Source: Polynucleobacter meluiroseus (GTDB lineage: Bacteria; Pseudomonadota; Gammaproteobacteria; Burkholderiales; Burkholderiaceae). Taken from it: a stretch of 64,000 nt of DNA. Under the pieces are notes generated by a model. That model searched no databases. It was not told the DNA's origin and saw nothing but the letters and a program-made list of their open reading frames with translations. Within the stretch, counting starts at the first letter, position 1, and every line of letters begins with the position of its first letter. Positions 1 to 10,565 of the stretch are shown here, one piece after another. A program made the translations under genes and the position numbers. Where the stretch lies: assembly GCA_945878885.1 (NCBI GenBank), contig CAMCUP010000008.1, forward strand, positions 18,461 through 82,460, given 5' to 3'.

Positions 1-1110
1 GAGCCAACGGCAAAAATCACTTTCATTTAATTTTGCCTCTGGCACAGTTAATGCAGAATAATCGACACATTGAAAATAGGTGCCAGGGCAAGGCAAGAGC
101 TTAAAGCGTGTATTGGCTAACCCCGCGCGAAAATAATCGCGTTTAGCTTGATAAAAATCGGGTAGATTTTGGTAGTGGGCTGCGGTCTGCAGATACTGGG
201 CGATTCCATATTGCACTGGGGTATTTACCGTGAACACATTAAATTGATGTACTTTGCGAAATTCATGACTTAGTTCAGCTGGGGCAGCGACATAGCCAAT
301 TTTCCAGCCAGTGACATGATATGTCTTGCCAAAACTAGAAATGAGAAAGCTACGTTTGGCTAGCTGTGGATGGCTGGCGACGCTTTGGTGAGCTTGACCA
401 TCGTAGACCATATGTTCGTAGACCTCATCACTACAAACTAGTACAGCCGTATTTTCGAGTAGCTTTGCTAAACGGTCTAAGTCGTTCTTGCTCCACACCA
501 TGCCTGTAGGATTATGGGGCGAGTTAATCATGATGAGGCGCGTTTTTGGATTGATAGCCTGACTTAATTGCTCCCAAGGAATTTCATAAGAAGTTACTTG
601 GCCTTTGTGATCACGGATTGTTTGGAGGGTAATGCCAATAGGTTTGCCACCCGCCAATTCAATGGCCGGTTGATAGCTATCGTAGGCTGGCTCTAGCAAA
701 ATGACTTCATCGCCAGGATGAACGCAGCATAAGACTGCGGTCAAAATACCTTGAGTACCACCTGCGGTAATGGTGATTTCTGTCTCGGACTGATAACTTT
801 TTCCATACTCAGCAAAAATTTTTTGGGCAATGGCTGTCCGTAACTCAGCAATACCAGTCATTGGCGGATATTGATTGTGACCCGCTAACATTGCTGTGGT
901 TACCTTGGCGATGAGATCAGGATCGCAGGGAAAGTCTGGAAATCCTTGGCCTAAATTAATTGCTTTTGATTCACTGGCAAGCGCCGACATAATAGTGAAT
1001 ATAGTTGTTCCCACGAGCGGCAAGCGCGAAGGGAATGGGGCAATTGCGGCGGAATCTTTCAGATTTGGAGCGCTATCGCTAGAATAGGAGGATTCTTCAA
1101 TTTTCATCAT
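1..1110 (-). CDS. PLP-dependent aminotransferase (methionine/kynurenine aminotransferase-like), truncated by left window edge
   Basis: Reverse-strand translation reads MMKIEESS...INLGQGFPDFPCDPDLI...AGGTQGILTAVLCCVHPGDEVILLEPAYDSY...NSPHNPTGMVWS...SFGKTYHVTGWKIGYVAAP. These are fold-type I aminotransferase motifs. Missing from the ORF track because it runs off the window. Confidence 0.93.
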   Translation of the reverse strand, partial: MMKIEESSYSSDSAPNLKDSAAIAPFPSRLPLVGTTIFTIMSALASESKAINLGQGFPDFPCDPDLIAKVTTAMLAGHNQYPPMTGIAELRTAIAQKIFAEYGKSYQSETEITITAGGTQGILTAVLCCVHPGDEVILLEPAYDSYQPAIELAGGKPIGITLQTIRDHKGQVTSYEIPWEQLSQAINPKTRLIMINSPHNPTGMVWSKNDLDRLAKLLENTAVLVCSDEVYEHMVYDGQAHQSVASHPQLAKRSFLISSFGKTYHVTGWKIGYVAAPAELSHEFRKVHQFNVFTVNTPVQYGIAQYLQTAAHYQNLPDFYQAKRDYFRAGLANTRFKLLPCPGTYFQCVDYSALTVPEAKLNESDFCRWL

Positions 1111-1121
1111 CAAATTGTGCC

Positions 1122-1898
1122 ATGCTGATCATACTTTCTCCTGCCAAGACTTTAGATTACCAAACCCCGGTAAAGCTAAAAAAGCATACCCTCCCTGAAT
1201 TCGTGCCCGAGGCCGCTAAATTGATAGCTGAATTAAAAACGCTTTCTTCCCAGCAATTGGCTAAGTTGATGGGTTTATCCGACCAATTGGCCGCCTTAAA
1301 TATAGGCCGTTTTCGTGATTGGTCGAGTCAATTTACTGCTGAAAATAGTAAGCAAGCCTTGTTTGCTTTTAACGGCGATGTGTATGACGGGCTAGATGCC
1401 GGAACCCTTAATACTAAGGCGCTTGATTTTGCCCAAGCTCACCTGCGGATTCTTTCAGGGCTTTATGGGGTCTTAAGGCCGTTTGATTTAATGCAGCCTT
1501 ACCGCTTAGAAATGGGCACTGCCTTAAAAAACGTGCGTGGCAAAAATCTTTATGAATTTTGGGGTGAGCGCGTCACACAAGCACTAAAAAAAATACTCGA
1601 TAGTCAAAAAAATCCTGTGCTGCTCAATTTGGCATCAGAAGAGTACTTTAAGGTCTTGCAGGCCACAAACTTTGATTGTCCCGTAGTCTCTCCCATTTTT
1701 AAAGATGCCAAGGCTGGGCAATACAAAATTATTTCGTTTTACGCAAAACGGGCGCGAGGCTTTATGGCTCGGTTTGTAATTGAAAATCGGCTTACCGACC
1801 CTGCCGCATTAAAGCAATTTAATTTGGCTGGCTATCGATATAATGCAGCAGCATCAAAACCACTGCAGCCCGTTTTTTATCGCGCTGAGAAAAATTAA
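1122..1898 (+). CDS. yaaA: Peroxide stress protein YaaA (DUF328 family)
   Basis: MLIILSPAKTLDYQTP start and KNLYEFWGERVTQAL...NLASEEYFKV are characteristic of YaaA. Confidence 0.95.
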   Translation: MLIILSPAKTLDYQTPVKLKKHTLPEFVPEAAKLIAELKTLSSQQLAKLMGLSDQLAALNIGRFRDWSSQFTAENSKQALFAFNGDVYDGLDAGTLNTKALDFAQAHLRILSGLYGVLRPFDLMQPYRLEMGTALKNVRGKNLYEFWGERVTQALKKILDSQKNPVLLNLASEEYFKVLQATNFDCPVVSPIFKDAKAGQYKIISFYAKRARGFMARFVIENRLTDPAALKQFNLAGYRYNAAASKPLQPVFYRAEKN

Positions 1899-1910
1899 GA
1901 TCACTTCCTT

Positions 1911-3122
1911 ATGGCTGTATATCGCTCAAAATCATCACAACGCTCTTCGCCTGAAGCAGACCGCCTTGTTGCCGATTCAATTTCTTTGGCTGCCTCTGGT
2001 AGCCGGATTGAGGATGAGTTCTGGGAAGTACGCTTACTTGAGCGCTTAGCACGTTTATTGAAAAGTCAAAATCAACATGTGATTGATGCGGCATTAGATC
2101 AAACTTTTAAAATTAATACGGTTGCTTTTGAAGTATTGGCCGATAACGCTGAAACCTTGGCTGAGTCGCTCACCTTGGAATATGAGGGGCAGAGTTGGGA
2201 TGCACTGTTAATTGCGATGCCGATCGTGGCGCATACGCGTTATCAAATTCCATCGGGAGCGCTACCAGTGCAAGTGATTGAGGCCACGGCTTTGGCCATG
2301 CAACGCTCGATTGCAGCAAATGACACGCGTTTAGCTATTGTGCCTTGGCTATATAGCATTGACCAGATGCCGCACTCGCATTGTCAAACTCGAATTTTGC
2401 TCGAAGCATTAGCAACTGCGGCAGTCTCTGCAAGTGAGATGAAGTTAGAAATGCGCGGTATGTCAGAAACGATTGCGGTCTTGGCAGACCCCCGTTTTAT
2501 CATTGCAGTAATTGCTGCGCCCAGCGGCCAGCCATTATTTCGTTGGCAAGCTGAAACTCCTGCACGACAAGAGCGCGGTGTGAGTTTGGTTGAATGGCAA
2601 GCTGGTATGCATGACCCAATTGCAAATCTATTTCCTGGTTGTGAATTTGATTTACTGTTACCCGAGGCTTATTTCACCAACTGTCGCTTAGCCGATAAAC
2701 AGGTGCGTCCTTTGAGTATTCGGGCCGCCGTTAACTACTTGGCCTCGGCCCTGAGCATTATTCCAGCGGGCTTATCTTGTGTGGTTGGAGCTTTTGGTGA
2801 AGAGCAGGCCGATGAATATCGATTAGCTTTTAGTATTAAGGGCTCAGCTGAGGTGGTGTACGGCGTAATTTGGCCTTTATACGACCGTGAGCATGTGGCT
2901 AGCGATGCTTTAAATGATGTTTCAAATGACGAAAGCCCAATTAAAGAAATTTGTGATGCATTACGCGATGCTGGAGTTGAAGATGTTTTTCGACACGCAG
3001 TTTTGTTTGCTCCCGAATTATGTGATGACTGTGGCGCGCCTTTATTTCCAGACCGCCAGGGCGAAGTAGTGCATGCCGAAATGCCAGAAGATTCGCCGAC
3101 CCAGCAACCTTTATTTCATTAA
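1911..3122 (+). CDS. DUF2863 family protein
   Basis: 403 aa ORF with the overall composition and CDDCGAPLFPDRQGEVVHAEMPED C-terminus recalled from betaproteobacterial DUF2863 proteins. Confidence 0.7.
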   Translation: MAVYRSKSSQRSSPEADRLVADSISLAASGSRIEDEFWEVRLLERLARLLKSQNQHVIDAALDQTFKINTVAFEVLADNAETLAESLTLEYEGQSWDALLIAMPIVAHTRYQIPSGALPVQVIEATALAMQRSIAANDTRLAIVPWLYSIDQMPHSHCQTRILLEALATAAVSASEMKLEMRGMSETIAVLADPRFIIAVIAAPSGQPLFRWQAETPARQERGVSLVEWQAGMHDPIANLFPGCEFDLLLPEAYFTNCRLADKQVRPLSIRAAVNYLASALSIIPAGLSCVVGAFGEEQADEYRLAFSIKGSAEVVYGVIWPLYDREHVASDALNDVSNDESPIKEICDALRDAGVEDVFRHAVLFAPELCDDCGAPLFPDRQGEVVHAEMPEDSPTQQPLFH

Positions 3123-3192
3123 TCTTCTTGGGCTCAAGCTTTAGCTAACGCTTTATTTACTGCAGTTGATTGGCTTGACGAATACTATGTAC

Positions 3193-3576
3193 TTATTCAG
3201 CCTTGGTAAATAAGTGAGGATCTTTGCCACCCTTCATCTCAGCAGTTTGACAAAAATCGGCTAAGCGTACGCCGCTCTTAATATTAAAAAGCATGGCTTT
3301 ATTGCCCAGAACTACCAGGTCGAGACCTGTTTCCATGTTTTTGTAGCGCAAACTTCCTGGCAATGAAGTTTCTTTGTTCATCACGAAGCTTCTTGAGTTC
3401 CACTCCAAGGTCAGATTTTCAGGAGTGCCTGAGGTTTTTAGTTCCATACCGTTACTACACGACCAAGCGAAAGGCGAAGCGTTACGCAGATTTTGTGCTT
3501 GGCTAGCATACGACGCAAGGCAAACAGTGCTAGCTAGGAGAGCTTGCAAGGGGAGTGAGAGCGAATTTTTTTTCAT
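3193..3576 (-). CDS. Secreted protein with MliC-like (C-type lysozyme inhibitor-like) character
   Basis: Signal peptide MKKNSLSLPLQALLASTVCLASYASQA, then FAWSCSNGMELKT...RYKNMETGLDLVVLGNKAMLFNIKSG. Starts 11 nt downstream of the mdh stop on the same strand. Confidence 0.6.
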   Translation of the reverse strand: MKKNSLSLPLQALLASTVCLASYASQAQNLRNASPFAWSCSNGMELKTSGTPENLTLEWNSRSFVMNKETSLPGSLRYKNMETGLDLVVLGNKAMLFNIKSGVRLADFCQTAEMKGGKDPHLFTKAE

Positions 3577-3587
3577 ATTATTTTTTC

Positions 3588-4577
3588 TTAGGTAAGCAAG
3601 TGCTTTACGCCTGCTTGTTCTTCAAGTAATTCTTTGAGCGTGTGATTCATTCGTTCACGCGAAAAAGCATCAATTTCTAAGCCTTCTACTAGCTGATACT
3701 CACCGTTGGCACAAATTACAGGGAAACCATAAATTACGTCTGCTGGAATGCCATAGTCCCCTTTTGAGGCAATACCCATTGTGGTCCATTTACCGTTGGT
3801 GCCAAGGACCCAATCATGCATATGATCAATTGCTGCGTTTGCAGCCGAGGCCGCAGAAGATAGGCCGCGCGCTTCAATGATGGCGCCGCCGCGTTTCCCA
3901 ACTGTAGGAATAAAAACATCCTTATTCCAAGCTGGATCATTAATCAGTTTTTCTACCGACTCGCCGTTAATCGTGGCAAAGCGATAGTCTGGATACATCG
4001 TGGGGCTGTGATTTCCCCAGACAATTAATTTTTCAACTTCAGCGACTGGCTTGCCCATTTTCGCGGCCAACTGAGAAAGTGCGCGGTTATGATCAAGGCG
4101 CAACATCGCAGTGAAGTTTTTAGCGGGTAAGCCAGGTGCTGATTTCATCGCAATATAGGCGTTGGTATTAGCGGGATTGCCCACCACCAAGACCTTGACT
4201 GTGCGCTTGGCAACAGCGTCGAGCGCCTTACCTTGCGCAGTAAAAATTTGGGCGTTAGCCGATAGCAAATCTTTGCGTTCCATGCCTGGGCCCCGCGGAC
4301 GGGCTCCTACCAGCATAGCGATATCAACATCTTTAAATGCGGTCATGGGATCGCTATGAGAACTCATGCCCGCTAGCAGGGGGAAGGCGCAATCATCGAG
4401 CTCCATCATCACACCTGCTAGTGCCTTTTGCGCTTTTTCATCAGGAATTTCAAGGAGTTGCAAGATAACTGGTTGATCTTTACCTAACAAATCGCCATTA
4501 GCGATACGAAATAGCAGGGAATAACCAATTTGGCCGGCAGCGCCGGTTACTGCGACGCGCATAGGTGCTTTTGCCAT
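3588..4577 (-). CDS. mdh: Malate dehydrogenase
   Basis: [62 protein letters not shown]. Confidence 0.97.
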   Translation of the reverse strand: MAKAPMRVAVTGAAGQIGYSLLFRIANGDLLGKDQPVILQLLEIPDEKAQKALAGVMMELDDCAFPLLAGMSSHSDPMTAFKDVDIAMLVGARPRGPGMERKDLLSANAQIFTAQGKALDAVAKRTVKVLVVGNPANTNAYIAMKSAPGLPAKNFTAMLRLDHNRALSQLAAKMGKPVAEVEKLIVWGNHSPTMYPDYRFATINGESVEKLINDPAWNKDVFIPTVGKRGGAIIEARGLSSAASAANAAIDHMHDWVLGTNGKWTTMGIASKGDYGIPADVIYGFPVICANGEYQLVEGLEIDAFSRERMNHTLKELLEEQAGVKHLLT

Positions 4578-4720
4578 TACTAAAACTCCAGATGAGGGTT
4601 AAAAATTACTTCTATTATCCCTTTAAGTTTAGGGATTCCCCTATTACACTGTCAACTATGTCTTCTATAAGACTATGAAAACTCTATTTTGATCTAATTT
4701 AAGCTTAAAAAAGACTATTA

Positions 4721-5470
4721 TTGGACGCGTTTTTGACTACAAATTTATCCTCTCTGACCACTTTTAGCCCGCTTTATCAGCAGATTAAAGCGATGTTGCT
4801 GGCTAGTTTGCAGGCTGGCGAATGGCAGCCGGGCGAGGCTATACCTAGTGAATTTGAATTGGCTGCCCGATATGAAGTGAGTCAAGGTACCGTTCGCAAG
4901 GCGATTGATGAGCTAACGACGCAAAATTTATTGATTCGTAAGCAAGGTAAGGGCACCTTTGTGGCTACTCACCATGAGGAGCGACACCAATTTCGGTTTT
5001 TGCGCTTATCTCCCGACAGTGGTTTGCCCATGGTTTTAAAAAATCAATTTTTGAGTTGCAAAAAAATTAAAGCCTCACGGCTGATTGCCCAAGCTTTAAA
5101 AATGCCGACTGGCGAGAGCTTGATTGAAATTGAGCGGGTACAAACCTTTGCTGGCGCGGTAATTGTCTTTGAGCAAATTTGGTTGCCCAGTTTGCGTTTT
5201 AAAGGTCTGAGCCTTGCTACTTTGCAGGCTTGGACGGGGCCTTTATACGCCCTGTACGAATCTTCATTTGCTACTCATATGGTGCGCGCAGAGGAGAAAA
5301 TTAAGGCTGTTGCCAGCGACCTCACCAGCGCTGCGCGCTTAAAAACTGTGCTAGGAGCGCCAATTTTATTGGTGGAGCGGGTTTCTTACACTTATGGCAA
5401 TAAACCCGTAGAGATGCGTGTAGCCCGCTATGATACTAGCTCGCAGCACTATGAAAATGCCTTGAGTTAA
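4721..5470 (+). CDS. GntR/HutC family transcriptional regulator (TTG start)
   Basis: N-terminal wHTH PLYQQIKAMLLASLQAGEWQPGEAIPSEFELAARYEVSQGTVRKAIDEL; C-terminal UTRA-like ligand domain. Divergent from mdh, upstream of sdh. Confidence 0.92.
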   Translation: MDAFLTTNLSSLTTFSPLYQQIKAMLLASLQAGEWQPGEAIPSEFELAARYEVSQGTVRKAIDELTTQNLLIRKQGKGTFVATHHEERHQFRFLRLSPDSGLPMVLKNQFLSCKKIKASRLIAQALKMPTGESLIEIERVQTFAGAVIVFEQIWLPSLRFKGLSLATLQAWTGPLYALYESSFATHMVRAEEKIKAVASDLTSAARLKTVLGAPILLVERVSYTYGNKPVEMRVARYDTSSQHYENALS

Positions 5471-5571
5471 GACTGGTGAGACAAAATTACACAAGGTGTC
5501 CCGCTTTCTACTAAAATATGCTGCAATACAACATTTTATTTAAACTACTCACATCCTCATTGAGATAAGCC

Positions 5572-5997
5572 ATGGCTGATGCCCAGCACGAGCTGCACAA
5601 TTCGCGACCAAAGCCGGTCTACCGTAATATTGGTTTAGCGCAGTTAATTCACTACCACTTACCGTGGGCAGGAAAGGTTTCAATTCTGCATCGTATTAGT
5701 GGTGCTGCTTTATTTCTCTTTTTGCCTTTCTTGCTTTATCTGCTTGATCAAAGCTTGGCTTCAGAACTTAGTTATAAAAAATTTCAAGCAATTGTTGCTA
5801 ATCCTTTTGCAAAATTAATTCTCTTGGGTTTGATTTGGAGTTTTCTCCATCATTTTTTTGCAGGAATTCGTTACTTATTGTTGGATCGTGAAATTGGTAT
5901 TAATAAGATTCCTGCCAACCGTTCAGCAATTTTGGTATTAATAATTAGTTTTTCGCTCACGGTTATTTTGGGCGCAAAGTTATTTGGTTTGTTCTAA
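5572..5997 (+). CDS. sdhC: Succinate dehydrogenase cytochrome b556 subunit
   Basis: RPKPVYRNIGLAQLIHYHLPWAGKVSILHRISGAALF; three TM helices; position in sdhCDAB. Confidence 0.95.
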   Translation: MADAQHELHNSRPKPVYRNIGLAQLIHYHLPWAGKVSILHRISGAALFLFLPFLLYLLDQSLASELSYKKFQAIVANPFAKLILLGLIWSFLHHFFAGIRYLLLDREIGINKIPANRSAILVLIISFSLTVILGAKLFGLF

Positions 5998-6010
5998 GGC
6001 AAGGGAAAAA

Positions 6011-6376
6011 ATGTCGATCTATAACGTTGGTCCGCGACGCCTCGTTGTTGGCGCTCACTATGGCCTGAAAGAGTGGTTAATTCAACGCATGACTGCGGTG
6101 ATCATGGTGGTTTTTATAATTATTTTATTAGGCGATTATTTGCTTAATGGTGGCCCTAATTACACCGCTTGGGCTAGTTTGTTCAGCAACCAATTTATGA
6201 AGCTGCTGACCTTGTTGGCTTTACTAAGCCTTTTTTATCATGCTTGGGTTGGTATGCGCGATATCTGGATGGACTATGTTAAGCCTGCTGGCATCCGTTT
6301 AAGTTTGCAAGTTTTTACGGCCCTATGGTTGATAGCTTGCACTGCTTATGCTATCCAAATTTTGTGGAAAGTGTGA
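6011..6376 (+). CDS. sdhD: Succinate dehydrogenase membrane anchor subunit
   Basis: MSIYNVGPRRLVVGAHYGLKEWLIQRMTAV; ATG at 6011 preferred over the track start at 5984. Confidence 0.93.
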   Translation: MSIYNVGPRRLVVGAHYGLKEWLIQRMTAVIMVVFIIILLGDYLLNGGPNYTAWASLFSNQFMKLLTLLALLSLFYHAWVGMRDIWMDYVKPAGIRLSLQVFTALWLIACTAYAIQILWKV

Positions 6377-6377
6377 G

Positions 6378-8156
6378 ATGACAGAGATTCAAAAATCATT
6401 ACCTCGACGTCGTTTTGACGCGGTGATTGTTGGCGCAGGTGGTTCAGGCATGCGCGCCTCATTACAGCTCGCTGAAGCTGGACTTGATGTAGCGGTGTTA
6501 AGTAAAGTGTTTCCAACCCGTTCGCATACTGTTGCTGCGCAAGGCGGCATTGGCGCTGCCTTAGGTAATATGAGTGAAGATAATTGGCACTATCACTTTT
6601 ACGATACGGTGAAGGGTTCCGATTGGTTGGGTGATCAAGACGTGATTGAGTTTATGTGCCGTGAGGCGCCTAAAGTGGTGTATGAACTTGAACACTATGG
6701 CATGCCTTTTGATCGCAATCCTGATGGCACCATTTATCAGCGCCCCTTTGGTGGACACACGGCGAATTATGGTGAAAAGCCAGTGCAACGTGCTTGCGCT
6801 GCAGCTGACCGCACGGGTCATGCAATGTTACATACCTTGTATCAACGTAATGTGATGGCTAAAACCCATTTTTATGTTGAGTGGTTAGCGCTTGATTTGA
6901 TTCGTGATGCGGCTGGTGACGTTGTTGGCGTTACTGCACTAGAAATGGAAACCGGTGAGCTCTATATTCTCGAGGCTAAAATTGTTATTTTGGCTACGGG
7001 TGGTGCAGGGCGTATTTGGTCAGCTTCAACTAATGCTTACATAAATACTGGCGATGGCATGGGCATGGCGGCGCGCGCGGGCATTCCCCTAGAAGATATG
7101 GAATTTTGGCAGTTTCATCCTACCGGCGTAGCTGGTGCTGGGGTCTTGCTAACTGAAGGTTGTCGCGGCGAAGGTGGAGTCTTGCGTAATAAAGATGGCG
7201 AACGATTTATGGAGCGCTATGCGCCTACCCTTAAAGATTTAGCGCCACGTGATTTTGTGTCGCGTTCAATGGATCAAGAAATTAAAGAGGGCCGTGGTTG
7301 TGGCCCCAATGGCGATTACGTCGTACTCGACTTAACGCATATTGGCGCTGAAACCATTATGAAGCGACTGCCTTCGGTATATGAAATTGGTATGAACTTT
7401 GCCAATATTGATATCACTAAAGAGCCCATTCCAGTAGTACCTACAATTCACTATCAAATGGGTGGTATTCCCACAAACATTTATGGTCAAGTAGTCGTAC
7501 CCAAGGATGGCAACCCCAATCACATTGTGCAAGGCCTCTATGCTATTGGCGAGTGCTCTTGTGTGTCAGTGCATGGTGCCAATCGTTTGGGGACGAATTC
7601 ATTGCTTGATTTACTGGTATTTGGGCGCGCTGCTGGTAAGCACATCGTGGCGGAAAATTTAAAAGACCGTGAGCATAAGGTTTTGCCACCAGATGCCGGT
7701 CGCAATAGTTTGGCGCGCATTGCTAAGTTAGATGCCTCCACTAGTGGTGAGTATGCGCAAGATGTGGCCAACGAAATTCGCAAAACCATGCAAACTTATG
7801 CGGGGGTCTTTCGTAATCAGGTATTAATGGATGAGGGCGTACGCCAGATGGCGCTATTAACTGAGCGGGCGAATCATTTATGGGTAAAAGATAAGTCGCA
7901 AATTTTTAATACTGCGCGCATTGAAGCTTTAGAAGTTGCCAATTTAATTGAAACTGCTAATGCCACCATGATTTCAGCAGCAGCACGCAAAGAAAGTCGT
8001 GGCGCCCATTCGCATAATGAATATCCCAAGCGCGACGATGAACATTGGATGAAGCATTCGTTGTGGTTTAGTGCAGGTAATCGGATGGATTACAAGCCGG
8101 TGCAACTAAAGCCACTAACTATTGATTCTGTACCCCCTAAAGAACGTACCTTTTAA
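6378..8156 (+). CDS. sdhA: Succinate dehydrogenase flavoprotein subunit
   Basis: AVIVGAGGSGMRASLQLAEAG, SHTVAAQGGIGAALGN, RPFGGHTANYGEKPVQRACAAADRTGHAMLHTLYQ. ATG at 6378 preferred over 6348. Confidence 0.98.
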   Translation: MTEIQKSLPRRRFDAVIVGAGGSGMRASLQLAEAGLDVAVLSKVFPTRSHTVAAQGGIGAALGNMSEDNWHYHFYDTVKGSDWLGDQDVIEFMCREAPKVVYELEHYGMPFDRNPDGTIYQRPFGGHTANYGEKPVQRACAAADRTGHAMLHTLYQRNVMAKTHFYVEWLALDLIRDAAGDVVGVTALEMETGELYILEAKIVILATGGAGRIWSASTNAYINTGDGMGMAARAGIPLEDMEFWQFHPTGVAGAGVLLTEGCRGEGGVLRNKDGERFMERYAPTLKDLAPRDFVSRSMDQEIKEGRGCGPNGDYVVLDLTHIGAETIMKRLPSVYEIGMNFANIDITKEPIPVVPTIHYQMGGIPTNIYGQVVVPKDGNPNHIVQGLYAIGECSCVSVHGANRLGTNSLLDLLVFGRAAGKHIVAENLKDREHKVLPPDAGRNSLARIAKLDASTSGEYAQDVANEIRKTMQTYAGVFRNQVLMDEGVRQMALLTERANHLWVKDKSQIFNTARIEALEVANLIETANATMISAAARKESRGAHSHNEYPKRDDEHWMKHSLWFSAGNRMDYKPVQLKPLTIDSVPPKERTF

Positions 8157-8183
8157 CGCCTATTTGTAGACGAAAGAATTAAG

Positions 8184-8888
8184 ATGAGCGATACCCGTAT
8201 TTTTGAAATCTACCGTTACGATCCCGAGACCAATGATGCGCCTCGCATGCAGCGTTATGAAATTGAATTGACTGATGAGCGCATGTTGCTAGATGCCATA
8301 ATTACTTTAAAGAAGATGGATGAAACTATTTCGTTTCGACGCTCTTGCCGCGAAGGCGTTTGTGGCTCTGATGCCATGAATATCAATGGTAAAAATGGCT
8401 TGGCCTGCGTAACCAATATGCGTAGTCTACCTAAAACTATTGTATTACGGCCTTTACCAGGCTTACCGGTAGTACGCGATTTAATTGTCGATATGACTTT
8501 ATTCTTTAAGCAGTATTTATCAATCAAGCCATATTTAATTAATGACACGCCACCACCTGAAAAAGAACGTTTACAAAGCCCCGCTGAGCGCGAAGAGTTA
8601 GATGGTTTGTATGAATGTATTTTGTGCGCTTCGTGCTCAACTGCTTGCCCATCATTTTGGTGGAATCCTGACAAATTTGTTGGTCCTGCCGGCTTGTTAC
8701 AGGCTTACCGCTTTATTGCCGACAGTCGTGATGAGGCTACTGCGCTTCGGCTCGATAACTTAGAAGATCCTTATCGTTTATTTCGTTGCCATACAATTAT
8801 GAATTGCGTTGATGTTTGTCCTAAGCACCTCAATCCGACTAAGGCTATTGGTAAAATTAAAGAGTTGATGGTGCGTAGAGCTGTATGA
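8184..8888 (+). CDS. sdhB: Succinate dehydrogenase iron-sulfur subunit
   Basis: Cys clusters SCREGVCGSDAMNINGKNGLAC, CILCASCSTACPSFWW, CHTIMNCVDVCPKHLNP. Confidence 0.98.
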   Translation: MSDTRIFEIYRYDPETNDAPRMQRYEIELTDERMLLDAIITLKKMDETISFRRSCREGVCGSDAMNINGKNGLACVTNMRSLPKTIVLRPLPGLPVVRDLIVDMTLFFKQYLSIKPYLINDTPPPEKERLQSPAEREELDGLYECILCASCSTACPSFWWNPDKFVGPAGLLQAYRFIADSRDEATALRLDNLEDPYRLFRCHTIMNCVDVCPKHLNPTKAIGKIKELMVRRAV

Positions 8889-8912
8889 AAATAATCAAAT
8901 GAATCTAGCAAA

Positions 8913-9182
8913 ATGAATCTAACTTCAGCCGAAAGCTATCGCTTGCATGCGGCGGCTCGGCGAGGATTGCTTGAAAATGATTTAATTTTAGAGCGTTTTT
9001 TTAGGCGCTACGAAGCTGTTTTAGATCAAGAGCAGGGTATAGCACTTGGTCAATTATTGGCTTTAGATGACAATGATTTGCTAGATTTATTATTAGGCAG
9101 GAGCAATACAGTGGCAGCCCTAGGTGGTGCAATGACCTCACCTGTGCTGCAGAAATTGTTGTTGATGTTGCGTGAAAAATAA
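8913..9182 (+). CDS. sdhE: FAD assembly factor SdhE (succinate dehydrogenase assembly factor 2)
   Basis: RRGLLENDLILERFF motif (RRGMxExDxxL), directly after sdhB. Confidence 0.92.
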   Translation: MNLTSAESYRLHAAARRGLLENDLILERFFRRYEAVLDQEQGIALGQLLALDDNDLLDLLLGRSNTVAALGGAMTSPVLQKLLLMLREK

Positions 9183-9233
9183 GTAGCGTAACGGCATTAC
9201 TGTTTTGTAAATTAGAACCCTTGAGGATGAATC

Positions 9234-10547
9234 ATGATTGAATCGGATATCAAAGCGAAGCTTTCATTTTCTGACGGCACACCAGATATCGACTTACCTA
9301 TTTATAAAGGTACGGTTGGTCCTGAGGTGATTGACATCCGCAGACTCTATGGGCAGACAGGTAAATTTACTTATGATCCTGGCTTTCTTTCAACTGCTTC
9401 GTGTAGTTCGAAAATTACGTTTATTGACGGCGACAAAGGCGAATTGCTATATCGTGGTTATCCAATTCAAGATTTGGCTGGTAAATGTGATTTTTTAGAA
9501 ATTTGTTATTTACTGCTCAAGGGTAAATTACCCAATCAAACTGAAAAGAGTAGTTTTGAAGAATTGGTAATGCATCACACTATGGTGCATGAGCAAATGC
9601 AATTTTTCTTACGCGGCTTTCGTCGTGATGCTCACCCAATGGCGGTATTAACTGGGTTAGTTGGGGCGATGGCGGCTTTCTATCACGATCAAATCGACTA
9701 TTCAGAGCCGCTGGCACGCCATATTGCTCAAATTCGTTTAATCGCTAAGATGCCTACCTTGGTAGCAATGTCGTATAAGTATTCGATTGGTCAGCCTTTT
9801 ATGTATCCTGATAATTCACTTTCTTATACTGCTAATTTTATGCGCATGATGTTTGCTACACCATGCGAGCCGTACACAATTAATCCAGTATTAGTCAAAG
9901 CCTTAGATCGTATTTTTATTTTGCATGCTGATCATGAGCAAAATGCATCAACTTCAACTGTACGTTTGTGTGGCTCTTCGGGAACCAATCCTTTCGCAGC
10001 AATTTCCGCTGGTATTGCTTGTTTGTGGGGTCCGGCGCATGGCGGGGCCAATGAAGCCTGTTTAGATATGCTCACTAACATTCAAAATAATGGTGGGGTT
10101 GAAAAAATTGGTGAGTTTATTACCCAGGTTAAGGATAAAAACTCCGGCGTACGTTTAATGGGCTTTGGTCACCGGGTTTATAAAAACTTTGACCCGCGTG
10201 CAAAATTAATGCGTGAAACGTGTTACGAAGTACTCAATGAACTAGGCTTAGAGAATGACCCACTCTTTAAGCTGGCAATGACTTTAGAGAAAATAGCACT
10301 TGAAGATGAGTATTTTGTCGGGCGTAAACTGTATCCCAATGTCGATTTTTATTCAGGTATTGTGCAGCGCGCCTTAGGAATACCTACTGATATGTTTACT
10401 TGTGTGTTTGCCTTAGCGCGTACCGTAGGCTGGATTGCGCAATGGGAAGAAATGATTACCGATTCTGAATATAAAATTGGTCGACCGCGCCAATTATTTA
10501 TTGGTGAGACCGAAAGACTGGTACCAGCGGTAGCAGAGCGTAAATAA
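9234..10547 (+). CDS. gltA: Citrate synthase
   Basis: [59 protein letters not shown]. Confidence 0.98.
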   Translation: MIESDIKAKLSFSDGTPDIDLPIYKGTVGPEVIDIRRLYGQTGKFTYDPGFLSTASCSSKITFIDGDKGELLYRGYPIQDLAGKCDFLEICYLLLKGKLPNQTEKSSFEELVMHHTMVHEQMQFFLRGFRRDAHPMAVLTGLVGAMAAFYHDQIDYSEPLARHIAQIRLIAKMPTLVAMSYKYSIGQPFMYPDNSLSYTANFMRMMFATPCEPYTINPVLVKALDRIFILHADHEQNASTSTVRLCGSSGTNPFAAISAGIACLWGPAHGGANEACLDMLTNIQNNGGVEKIGEFITQVKDKNSGVRLMGFGHRVYKNFDPRAKLMRETCYEVLNELGLENDPLFKLAMTLEKIALEDEYFVGRKLYPNVDFYSGIVQRALGIPTDMFTCVFALARTVGWIAQWEEMITDSEYKIGRPRQLFIGETERLVPAVAERK

Positions 10548-10565
10548 GCATTTTAAGGAATTAGT

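Noticed and set aside
8255-8674. 139-aa minus-strand ORF antisense to sdhB
   Set aside because: Lies wholly inside the well-supported sdhB frame, has no recognisable motif, and is explained by codon bias.
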